From: Dichomitus squalens LYAD-421 SS1
Lineage: Eukaryota; Basidiomycota; Agaricomycetes; Polyporales; Polyporaceae
Assembly: GCF_000275845.1 (NCBI RefSeq)
Contig: NW_006766987.1
Coordinates: 31,913-49,128 of the forward strand
Direction: 5' to 3'
DNA length: 17,216 nt
Numbering within the stretch: position 1 is the stretch's first letter; every line of letters starts with the position of its first letter. Positions 1 to 9,670 of this stretch are shown here, piece after piece. Made by a program: the position numbers and the translations under genes. A model generated the notes under the pieces. The model ran no database searches. It was not told the origin of the DNA and was given only the letters and a program-made list of their open reading frames with translations.

Positions 1-302
1 TACTAGATGCGGCAGCCATCAGACTTTGGGACTTCACATGCAACACTAGAGACGTACTATTGCCCTGATCAGCAGATGTATTTATGAGAGAACACCTGCA
101 TGTTAACACATCAGCTGCCATCCGAGAGTCAATGGTCAGGACGTACCAAGGGGAAGATAGGCATACGGAGGGAATGCAAGAAGTACGAAGTCAAGATGTG
201 GACGCGATGGCAGGTTGATATGGGACCATACGACGACGTCATCGCGGACGGATAAGTAATTTTGGGCAGGCAAGTCCCCCTTATAATAGAAATCTGCACA
301 AG

Positions 303-434
303 CGGTTGGGGATGTTGAGGGAATCTGGAGAGAATGTGCATGTTCCCACCAGATTCCCATCAAAGGGGGATTTACTGGGGAATCCGTGGGTGATATGCGC
401 GGAATACGCAAATTCCCAGCATGTTCCCCGCCAC
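303..434. repeat. Degenerate GGGAATC / GATTCCC repeat patch
   Basis: Two imperfect head-to-tail copies of roughly 55-70 bp can be read here. Each begins near GGGGAT or GGGGAAT and ends in GCATGTTCCC followed by a C-rich tail (about 307-350 and 378-434). The motif GGGAATC, its complement GATTCCC and the shortened ATTCCC/GTTCCC recur at least six times on alternating strands, so parts can also pair as inverted repeats. This resembles an eroded intergenic repeat or a small non-autonomous element, but I see no clear terminal repeats or target duplication. The class is not identified. Confidence 0.35.
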
Positions 435-581
435 CGTAATATGGCGCTTCACGCAGTGACAGCGTTTTACCATACAAGGCATGGTAGGTCAAGCGCCAGC
501 ATCGCATCGCGCTGAGGAGATTGATTGCATTCACTCGCTCGCTCCCCACTAGCAGGACCACCGTCGACTCGCACCTTAGCC

Positions 582-2420
582 ATGGGCAACTTCGTCTCAA
601 AAGCCAAATTTCTCCTTTTCGCCAGCATAGAGGTAGCCCGGATGTTTAGGGTACTGATGAAACGCGTCGAGCAGTCCCCTGGGGTACCAGTCAAGAACCC
701 GACGTTGTCATTTTGGATGGTCCCTTTAACACCCATTCCCCATGATCTGTCAGCAGGACTGCCTGACTATGCCGACGTAGTCGTTATTGGATCTGGTATT
801 ACGGGAACCTCTTTTGCTTATACTGCGCTAGCCCAAGACAGCGCACTCGAGATTGTGATGCTCGACGCTCGAGACATTTGCTCAGGGGCAACCGGCAGGT
901 ATCTGTTCATCTTGCTCAGAACTTTTGGCCCCACCCTCATTAGGACGTACTGTGTATGAATGGAGGCCACGTCAATCCGCCTTCCTACCACGATTATTCC
1001 GAGCTGAAAGAGAAGCATGGCGAAAAGGATACTCGTGCCATGTTCGCATTCCGACACGCTCATCTGGAGGAACTGAAACGCGTCGCGCTCGCAGAAGGCA
1101 TACTCAGCGAGTCCCAGTACCGTGAGACAGAGCATGTGGACGTTTTCACTTCCGAGGATGCTTTTGCTACCGCCAAAGCCGATCTTGCCAAATGGAGGGC
1201 CGATATGCCTAGCCAAGCCTCACATGTCAACCTGCATGAACGAGACGAGGCTATTCAGGTGGTGCCATCATTTCTCGCTGATACTATGTTTACTGATTCT
1301 GCACTCCTCTGGTGGTGATACATCAGACATTCCATCTATCAGACCAGGTTGTCGGGTGCATATCCAATTCAGGCGGTGCGATACATCCTTACCGCTTTGT
1401 TACCTCCGTCCTGGAAAGGCTCCTTGCTCGACACCCAGATCGGTGAGACGTTTCTCCCACCCATATTTGTTGCTTGATCATTGACATACTTCTAGTTTCA
1501 AGGTCTACGCTCACACCCCGTGCACCTCCATCTCCGTCGCAAATGAAGGTGAAGACGACGTCTACATGGTGCACACATCGCGTGGTATCATTCGCACTAG
1601 GCATGTTGTGCACGCAACCAACGGCTGGTCTGCCCATCTCCTCCCCGGCCTCATCGCGAAGATTGTACCTACGCGCGCGGCGATGTCCACTCAACGCCCA
1701 GGCAGTCTCCTCCACCGCACCACTCTCTCCGGGCTGCGCTCGTTCGTGTTTTATCGCGGTGGCGCTGGATACGACTACCTCAAACAACTCCCTGTCGGTG
1801 AGCACGAGTCGATGTTCGGAGGCGGATGGACCATGGCGGTCGACGAAGCGGGGGTGCCTGACATGGGCATTTCTGAAGATAGCCTGGTGAATCATGCCGG
1901 GCAGAGCTACCTCAGCGGCGCGCTACCACAGTACTTCGGACTGGACAATTGGGGCGCAGACGCTCAACCTCAAGATGTCACGATCGAGAACGCACCCAAA
2001 GAGACGCAATGGTTCTTGGGCAGGACGAAGGCGCAATGGAGCGGGATACTGGGCGTGTCCGTAGACATGTTGCCTTGGGTCGGTCGTCTGCCCAACGAGG
2101 TGTCTGGGCGGTCTTTTCCGAAGCAGAAGCGCATATCAGCGACTGACAAGGTCACCGCTGGCGCAAAGGAAGCACACACGTCCGCTCCCGGTGAGTGGAT
2201 CGCAGCAGGTTATACCGGGGATGGCATGGTACACGCGTGGATGAGTGGGAAGGCGTTGGCATACATGCTGCTGGGCAAGGAGGACCAGATCTCTGGTTGG
2301 TTTCCTGAGATGATCCGTATGACCGAGAAACGCTGGAAGAAGGCTAGCATTGAGGAGCTCTTCGCTAAGTTCATGCAATTGAGTTCGCTACCAGTGCTGC
2401 CAGTGTATGGTGAGTCATAA
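582..2420 (+). CDS. FAD-dependent oxidoreductase, DAO superfamily
   Basis: This is a flavoenzyme of the glycine/D-amino-acid oxidase (DAO) fold that would oxidise an amine or amino-acid-like substrate; the substrate cannot be read from sequence. Proposed exons are 582-898, 958-1258, 1348-1442 and 1496-2420, giving 545 aa. The N-terminal dinucleotide-binding site GSGITG lies at residues 70-75, with the ribose-binding acidic residue D95 at the end of the next strand. The family signature SGATGR-NGGH spans residues 101-110 and HATNGW lies at 277-282. The C-terminal FAD-binding segment GYTGDGM starts near 476, followed by the usual SGKALA. The ATG at 582 is preferred over the in-frame ATG at 525 because the protein then starts like relatives. 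Introns 2 and 3 are GT-AG. Intron 1 needs an acceptor ending in AT at 957, so this copy may be damaged. A GTGAGT donor at 2410 with acceptor at 2466 could replace the last three residues with a tail ending at 2597. Confidence 0.88.
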
Positions 2421-5060
2421 CTGATACTGTCGTCTTATGCCTCGATTCGGGGGGACTGACATGCAGTTTCTAGGCCCCTTACTGGCTCATGGTCTGACGA
2501 GAATGTGATCAGACTATATGCCACTTTACTTCTCTTGCCCCCGACAGCGACGGACCTGTTTGTCCCATGTCTCATGTATGTATCGTATGACTGTTGAACC
2601 CCTTTCACTACCGTCTATCATGTTTTGATCGTCTATCGACGATATACACGACTGCGTAGCGAAGCCTCACACTCTTCCCTCGTCCAATTCTCGATGAAGA
2701 ACATTGATCTAAATGAACAGCGTTAAAGGACGAACATACGTGTGAGAGGATTGGGGGCTGTACCGTCCGCTCAATGATGACCGGACCTGAAGACGAGAAG
2801 AATTGACTCGTGAACACTCCCAGATTGTTCCTGCAAAGTGCACCGCTCCACAGGGGATCCGCCAGAGCACCCAGAAATGCGTGTTGTCGCCCAGCGCTCC
2901 ACCATTCGCGAACGTCGTCAGCGTTTGACGTTCAACGTTCAGACATGGGTCCCAACGTGGCCGTACAGCAGAGGAGAAAGTAAGAGGAAGCAGAGCGCTG
3001 CGCGGGCAGGCATGGGCCCCGGAGCTACTCTGTAGATCCGGTGATCGCGGCCGACGTCAGTCGCCCAACTCGGACCGCACTCCGATTACTATGTCTCGCG
3101 TACGCAGTCTCCCACTTGACAGTTTCTCGACATGGGCCATATCGACTCCTACCTGTTTCGCCTTTTCCCTCTCCTTCTGTCAAGACAACGATGGTCCCGA
3201 CAACTTAACTCCTGCTTAGCCAGGCTTTGCCGCACAAAACTCGACCTCTCACTGGAAACAAGGACTGCTTCGCGAACATCGTAGGAACTCCAACTGTGTT
3301 CTACATGACCGGGGTAGCAGATGCGTCTCGGAAGGTACAACTAGTGGATTAGGGCGGGAAAAATGCGAACTTGGTGATGTTGCCTCACCTGGTGGTGCTA
3401 GAAACGCCTTTTGCAGACACTTCGTAGTATGTCCATCATATTCCTATTGTGTATCGAATGGCATGTCAGACGTATGCATGCATATATCCAGCCGCCTCTA
3501 CCCTGGTTCTACGTTCACTGCGACCGAGCCAGGCTGTGTCCGCATCATCTACATTCTGCATCCCGTTCATCCCGTTCATCGCGCTATGCAGCGTCCTCCG
3601 CGGGAAGCGGCTCTCAAAGACCAAGTCATCCAGGCCTTCTGACGATGACGTTGACTGTTTGTTCTCCCAGTAAGACAGAGCTTCCACCCGTCAGTATCGT
3701 GGAACTGAATGCGAGCAACACCTGCTCGGGCTGTTTGCAGGCTTTGGCAGCACTGTCTTGCACCAAAACGGTGGGAAGAGCCGGGAAGGAGGAGACATCG
3801 CACTCTGCTCGTAGTTCTGGTACTGGCGTGGTACCTATCCCAAACAGGATCCCAAAAAATGTCATCCCGCGAAATGGCCTTGAAGGTCAGCCGGCGACCC
3901 TCGACGGGCATTGACATTGTAAGCGGATTCGGTTTCGCTAGATGTCCGCAAAGAGCTGACACGCACCACTAGGGGCTTGTTCTCCCAGAAGTGACACGAT
4001 TGCAAATTCCGAGACGTTGCGGCTGATATGATCTTGACCAGCGAAGGGTCTCGAAAATACGCGTGCGGAGAGCGGGCCAGGTGGCAGTACTTGCTCAGCG
4101 AGCGGAAGGTAGGTTGCACTTTTGAAAGTTAGGACTAGCTTTCCTCCTCTCGGTGTGGATATCCTCTCTGTAGCAGCCGCGGCCGCTGCATAGCCTCATG
4201 TCTATCTTGGGTACGTAATGGGGGTTTCGTTTGTTCGTAATATCCATGTTCGATTGTACGCGCCACTCTTGTGACGTGCCCCTTGCTATTACTGCAAGCT
4301 TGCACCTAGGTATTTCAGGGCACACACCGAGGTTATACACATGGTTGGCCTCTCCCCAACCCCTGCTAGGTATGCGTAGCTTCCCCCCACGACATTTGAC
4401 GGTCAATTGACTTCAACCATCATCTGCCCCAGAAAGTCGGCCAATTAATGATGATATGACACGGGACGCACAACGCACTCGATGTTCCTCTCGCGCATTA
4501 GAAGCTTATGGAGAGCCTCCGCTCGCGGACATCTCGGACATCCCGGGCATTCCGGTCGTGCTAGGTACGGTAGTGATCCTCCCATACATACATTGTGTGC
4601 TTCTAAGCTGATGGGGGACGATCGCTCCACAGCATTCTCGGTATACTTGACGTCAGCCCAAGGCATTTCACGTCGATGAAACCTTCCGACGCATCTTCAC
4701 ACATCCTCCGGGCCATAAACGCATTAAGGCTTCACTCCCGCCCCGCACACTCGCGCAATGAGACAACAGTCGGGATGGCTCCAAACTACGCAAGGGGAAT
4801 CTTATATACACATGTATTTCGACCACTCCAGTGTATTGTGTGCAGGAACCCGAATAGGTCCTGGAACCCGGAGAGCAACACAGTGCGTCCGAGCGAGTAA
4901 GGTCAGCCTCTCTTGTGTGTAAGATCGGTCGGTGGCTGCTCCAGACCCCCGATTGTTTTCGGAAAATGTCAGCAACTTGCGGATCTGCTGTAGGTGCACC
5001 TATGCGGCTGACCATGGGACCAAGGGTACAAGGTCAGCCGCTGTGAGCCTCTCCTCCCCA
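2421..5060. other. Long intergenic region, no supported gene
   Basis: This 2.6-kb stretch begins with the likely 3' UTR of the oxidoreductase. No reading frame in it shows a recognisable domain or a convincing chain of exons. Small features are a perfect 9-bp tandem repeat CCCGTTCAT at 3562-3579, and a pyrimidine-rich splice-acceptor-like site ending at 3670 followed by a Cys-containing open segment up to about 3740. The motif AAGGTCAGCC occurs at about 4901 and again at about 5030, just upstream of the next gene. I cannot assign a function to any of these. Confidence 0.5.
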
Positions 5061-5070
5061 TATATATAAG
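5061..5070 (+). promoter_or_regulatory. TATA box of the ferritin-like gene
   Basis: TATATATAAG sits 121 bp before the start codon at 5191. It is followed by a CT-rich leader in which CAGCAGCTTC occurs twice (about 5099 and 5117). A consensus TATA box with a pyrimidine-rich 5' UTR is typical of strongly expressed fungal genes. The transcription start, probably near 5090-5100, is inferred. Confidence 0.65.
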
Positions 5071-5190
5071 GCATATGCCCTCTGTGATGCGTTCCCTCAG
5101 CAGCTTCATTCCTTCAGCAGCTTCCTTCGCTCCTTCTTCTACTCATCCCCGTCGACGCTTTCCGGACCGTTCCACTCGCCATCCACGACA

Positions 5191-6358
5191 ATGTTCAAGG
5201 CGTCCATTCTTTTTGCGTTCACCGCGTTGGCGGCCGTCGTCTCAGCCGCCCCCGTGGCCCCTGCCGTGAGCGGTGAGTGTTAGGCTGCGCCTGTTGCTTT
5301 TGATAGTGTTCGACCGGCTGACACGTCACTCCTGGTAGATGTCCAGGTCCTCCAGCTCGCGCTCACGCTCGAGCACCTCGAGAGCACGTTCTACAACACG
5401 GCTCTCGACAAGTTTACCGCACAGGATTTCGAGAACGCCGGGTACCCAGACTGGGTCCGCGGCCGCTTCGCTCAGATCGCGGGTCATGAGGCCACGCACG
5501 TCCAGTTCCTCACCCAAGCCCTCGGGGCCAGCGCCGCCCCCGCCTGCGAGTACGACTTGTGCGTCTCTTCAGTTTTCTTGCTGTCATTTATAGCGTGATA
5601 TGTCTGATCCTGACGGGCATTCCCCACACAGCGGAACATCGATGGACGACCCGACATCGTTCGCGAAGATGTCGCGCATTTTTGAGAACGTTGGCTCATC
5701 TGCGTACCTCGGGGCTGCAAGCCTCATCCAGAACAAGGATTACTTGACCGCTGCAGCGGTATGTCCGTCCATGATGCCACCCTCATCTGCGTTGTTGACA
5801 TGACCGTATGCAGTCCATCCTCGGCGCGGAGATCAGCCATACTGGATGGGTCAGCTCGTCCGTGCTGAAGGTGCAGCCATGGTCCGGGTCGTTCAGCGTC
5901 CCACTTGCCCCGAGCGCCGCTTTCTCTCTCGCGCGTGAGCTTTCGTCCATCCACGCTATATTCCGATAGAATCGCTGATCCGCCCGAGTACAGAGCCTTT
6001 CATTAAGTCCTGCCCCCAAGAATATCCTCAGCTCCCCGTCAAGCAGCTTCCCCAGCTCACGTTGTCCAACGCGCAGCCCCAACTCGGCTCCACGGTCAGC
6101 CTCTCGTTCCCCACTGCCAACTTCAGCAACAGTACACTTTACGCCGCGTGGATCGACGGGCTGACGGTGGAATACACCGCCATCAACGCCAAAGGATCGA
6201 CCCAGGTTCCGAACGGCTTGCAGGGTGTCGTCTACGTCGTGGTGGTGTCGTCTAAGGAGACGCCGAGCGATGATAACCTGGTCAGCGGCGCTTCGTTGAT
6301 CGCGTATGACTTCAACTCCTATGCGGACAACACCGTGTCTGGATCGCCGGTGCAGTAG
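5191..6358 (+). CDS. Secreted ferritin-like domain protein (Ferritin_2, Rds1-like)
   Basis: Five exons (5191-5272, 5339-5558, 5632-5758, 5814-5934, 5994-6358) join through GT-AG introns of 55-73 nt into 304 aa. Residues 1-19 are a signal peptide (hydrophobic core ILFAFTALAAVV, likely cleaved after VSA), so the protein should be secreted. Residues about 29-165 form a ferritin-like four-helix bundle. It keeps one carboxylate per odd helix and ExxH on the even ones: E39/E42, E78-A-T-H81, E119 (before the family's SAYLGAA), and E149-I-S-H152. This is the expected di-iron ligand set. The C-terminal half (about 185-304) is a beta-rich domain lacking an obvious GPI tail. The family includes fission-yeast Rds1 and desiccation- or stress-linked fungal proteins, and its biochemical activity is poorly defined. 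Start choice is firm: the ATG directly opens the signal peptide. Confidence 0.93.
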
Positions 6359-7412
6359 TCGCGACTGAGGACAAGGGCGTATCCAGTATAACGGACTACC
6401 TAATGTAGTGACTGTGCTGTGGGATGTTGCCTCGACCTATCACTCCTGGAATACTATATAACATTCGTTAATATACACAAGTCCGTTAGCCTCTTCAAGT
6501 CTTCGCCGCCAGTCTCATTCATGGGCGCGCTGAGATCCTGGATGAGTATGAGTATTTCATGACATGCGCGTTTGCGCAGGATCAGATCGTGACCAGAGCT
6601 CAGAGTACTTGAAGCCGAGCTGCATCACATTCAGCGCTACAAGAAGACGAGTGACGCAGCAAGCATGTCGCCCATTTAGCAAGAGTCCGTCAGGGGCCGT
6701 CAGAGAGCAAGAATCAGAATGCGAGCAGGGTGGATGATACGTCGCTGGTCTGTCCTTGCCTCCGACCGACACGGAGATGGCCTGAGGCCTTGGCACGCCA
6801 AGAGAATGTGTCAAGGCAATGCTGTCTTGTCGATGTCAACTTCGATCTGCGTAGGCGCGTGATTGTTGCGTACATAGTGAGTTCCTGCCAGTGCGCCTCT
6901 GCATTTCTGGAGTTCCGTAGTGTGATATGAGCTCAGGATGGGGTTGTCGTCGTTCAAACGTTCAATAGTTGTTGGACTGAGGCCTTGGGTTATCAGACAG
7001 CGGGTATCACATATGAGTTTCGACACGAAGCGTTGATCGGCGGTCCATCGTTTTGCACACAATGTTCGGCTGCTACAGTAGTCAACTCTTTCGCAAATAG
7101 CATGCAGTTAGAGCACGAATGATGAGGGAATGCATGTCAGTATACGCACCAGCGATGCTCTCCGAGCGAGCGGGACTAGATGCTTGAATGCCATACATGC
7201 GACGAACGTGCGTGGCAGGCGTGGGTCTTGGCGAGAAGAGAGTTTGACAGAGGGCCTTCTTTCGGACGCTTCTGAACGTGGACTCGGAGGAAGACTTGGG
7301 AACCTCCTGTCTCTATCCGCCCCGGAATGCATCTCATATAGTGACCCGTGCCGCACTTCTTGCCGTCAAACCCCTTCCTCGTCGCCCCACGCTCCGGTCG
7401 TCTGCGTGCTCG
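6359..7412. other. Intergenic region, no gene seen
   Basis: The first 120 bp are the probable 3' UTR of the ferritin-like gene, with an AT-rich stretch around 6450-6475. The rest has only short open frames without family features. CTCATATAGT at about 7333-7342, some 70 bp before the ATG at 7413, could be a weak TATA element for the next, tentative gene. Confidence 0.5.
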
Positions 7413-8129
7413 ATGCACTCTTCGTCCGCTTTTCGAGCAGCTCTCGTCTGCCTGCTCCTGGCGTTTGTCGGAGGTGAGCTAGAGCACACGCTGAGTATAA
7501 CGCGTTGAGGATCGCGATAGTGACCGGACGCCTTCGTGATCCGGGCTAGCGGCTCGTGGCTTCGTGGTAATCGGTGCGGATGGTCTGACAGGATGGTCCC
7601 CTGAGACCCTGGTATGTGCTTCAGTTGTTGCTTCACATCGAATATTCGTCTGACTGTCGCGTTATGTGGAGGAGAGGGAAGGTGGTAAACGTGGGCGGTT
7701 TTCGGAAACGTCAGCGAAAGAGAATGCTGCAATGTCAAGCGCGGCAAATAGAGTTGCTGCATCGCCTTTCCCCGACGCGATGCAATTCGTGCCAAGCAAT
7801 GAGCCATCAGCGTCAGCAGCTGCCGCTATCATCCAGCCTTTTGTGAGTTTTGTGGCTGCATCACGAGCGTCCTGTACGAAAGACTTATCGACTGGACTCA
7901 GAACGACCAGAGAATATTGACCACAGCCCCACCATGCTCTGAGAGCACATCCCGCTCTATCCGTGACTTCGGACCTTCGATCGTACGCGATGAAGAAGGC
8001 GACCAACGTGCACACCCCGCCGATCTCGGTATGCAAGTTGGATTCACAAGCGCGGATACGAAGGTGTCGGTTCTCGCGGTAGGATTGTTCGGTGTGATCT
8101 TAGCATTTCACTGTCTGGATTATCTGTGA
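7413..8129 (+). CDS. Tentative small secreted, possibly GPI-anchored protein
   Basis: I do not recognise this protein. The first exon (7413-7473) encodes a textbook signal peptide, [20 protein letters not shown], and ends at a GTGAGC donor. A possible 20-nt second exon follows the acceptor CTGACAG (about 7591-7610, reading GWSPETL) and ends at GTATGT. The third exon, from about 7672 to 7842, is Ala/Ser-rich and ends at a GTGAGT donor. A 59-nt intron (7843-7901) joins it in frame to the last exon, 7902-8129. That exon ends with a hydrophobic segment ([18 protein letters not shown]) three residues from the C terminus, preceded by SAD, as in GPI-anchor signals. The start of exon 3 has no good pyrimidine tract and is the weakest joint. 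The two ends and the 7843-7901 intron support a gene, but the middle is a guess. It could also be a decayed copy. Confidence 0.4.
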
Positions 8130-9670
8130 TATCAGCAAGCCTACCCATGATACAAAATCAGCGCATGGCTTACTCGAGAGTTGCACTTGTGGGCAAGCGG
8201 GTGCGCTGCAGCATACTCTGGCATGTAGCGACTTGCTTGTAAGTCCTGTTCGATTACCGATAGTTAGAGCCCACAGCATCATCGTCTGTAAGAAGATCCC
8301 TCGGGGATTTCTTGAAGAGTCCTAGACATTAGACAAAAGCTGAATGAACTTGGAAGATGAGTCTGCCATATCGCCGCGCGTCGAATGGGAGGTGGCGCGG
8401 TCGCATGTGCGTGGCTTTTAAGAAGCTGTCGCGTGGGCGGTTCCGGATTAGGAAGGGGACACGCGACACTAGAGCGCTGAGACTACTTATGTATTAGACA
8501 GGTTCAAAGACTCTTTATTCCGTCTACTTACTTACGGCGGGATGAGCGCCAGGCGCTACAGAAGCGCCTGCATAGCCTTCGGCCTCTCTTCGAACCCGGA
8601 CTCGGAGTCATCCATGTTCAAGCCTACGTAAAATGGCTAGTCTACCTTCTATCTCTTCGCCGCACATGCCCAGCGAGAGGTTATCGATAGTATGATACTG
8701 GCGCGCTGTAATGCTTGTAGGATGTGAGTCGGTAATTCGAAGGCATATTTCTCTCGAATAGTTTGCCGTCGCCGCACTGAGCCAATTGTTGTCCACCCGC
8801 ACCTACATCATCACACCTGACTCGGGGGAATCTGGAGGCATGCGCCAGCGTATTCAACTCACATTCTATGCATCTGGTTTGTATTGGTCCTTTATGCTGA
8901 TCTTTGCCTTACTACTAACACGAGTCAGACACACCAGTCGGGATCTACTTGGCATCTGCCGCCATGCCAGTAAGCCCATCATCTGTTCACGCTGCGGCGT
9001 GATTGTGTGGGATCTCAGTTGCTTTCACTGATAATGCTGTGTTCAACAGAACGCTTACGCGATGACACGGAACGCGTTTGTTACACACACAGCGCTCAGC
9101 AAACCGACCTCAAGACCGTAGCAGTTGCGCTGGCTTCGTCTGCTGTGGATACGGAAGTGTATTCGGTGTCAAAGTTCGGGTCGTTGCGTAGCATTCCATA
9201 CTCACAACTCAGCAGATCTACAATCTATGCTCCAAGCAAGCAGTCGTGGATGCGACCGGAGATTATGCAGCATGGACGTACATTGCAGCTGCCGGCTGGC
9301 GCTGAACAAGTACCACGTAGTAGTGACCGCAAGTTTAAACAGTCACATGCTTAGCCTTACCAATGGGACGTATGATGCATCTACTGTCACTTCGCCAATG
9401 GCATCAGTCTGAAACGATTGATCTACAGCGTCTTTACTATGGTCCGTGATTGGGGAAAAACCCATCCGTGCTCCGGTCACGATGCTCCGATATCATGCTG
9501 GCCAGGTCGGTCAGGACACCACTCATCAAGCAGGTGTGCTCATAGGCTCTCTCGAGTAAGAATAACTGCGGATAGACGCATCTCCTCATCTCATCTGGCG
9601 TCAGTACAATTGGGACTGTATACAATGTCATTCTCTCAGTTGCCCGCTTGTCAGTCGCTTTCGACTGAAG
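8130..9670. other. Intergenic region with exon-like fragments on both strands
   Basis: No complete gene can be built here. On the plus strand, an open segment around 8802-8876 could join through a GT-AG intron to about 8931-8969 (reading DTPVGIYLASAAMP), then through a GTAAGC donor to about 9051. It then meets a stop in the continuing frame, while another frame stays open to 9354. On the minus strand, 8802-8606 is open for 64 codons behind a TAG acceptor, and an AATAAA polyadenylation-like hexamer lies downstream at about 8513-8518. These are competing readings of one stretch. It may hold a decayed small gene or a gene on the minus strand, and neither is established. Confidence 0.3.
8545..8569. 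repeat. Nested palindromes, AGCGCC/GGCGCT hairpin
   Basis: AGCGCC-A-GGCGCT at 8545-8557 is an odd perfect palindrome. AGGCGCT at 8551-8557 also pairs perfectly with AGCGCCT at 8563-8569 around a 5-nt loop. The middle arm can therefore pair with either neighbour, giving two mutually exclusive hairpins. It sits in noncoding DNA just downstream of the AATAAA-like hexamer of the plus-strand coordinates 8513-8518. No function is known to me. Confidence 0.55.

Noticed and set aside
136..600. 154-codon open frame on the minus strand at the left edge
   Set aside because: It overlaps the oxidoreductase start, shows no domain, and its internal similarity comes from the GGGAATC repeat patch.
1566..1570. 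Start of the oxidoreductase at the internal ATG 1566
   Set aside because: Upstream exons encode the essential FAD-binding GSGITG and the GATGRNGGH signature, so 1566 is internal to exon 4.
3576..3962. Overlapping open frames on both strands around 3.4-4.0 kb
   Set aside because: Translations are low in conserved motifs and no exon chain or start context supports a gene; only one acceptor-like segment was kept as a weak finding.
7662..8036. 124-codon minus-strand open frame opposite the tentative secreted gene
   Set aside because: No family features. The plus strand explains the region better, with signal peptide, GT-AG intron and hydrophobic C terminus.
8585..8615. GGTTCGAA on the minus strand, similar to a tRNA T-loop (B box)
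   Set aside because: The flanking bases do not form a T stem, and no A box or cloverleaf could be found upstream.
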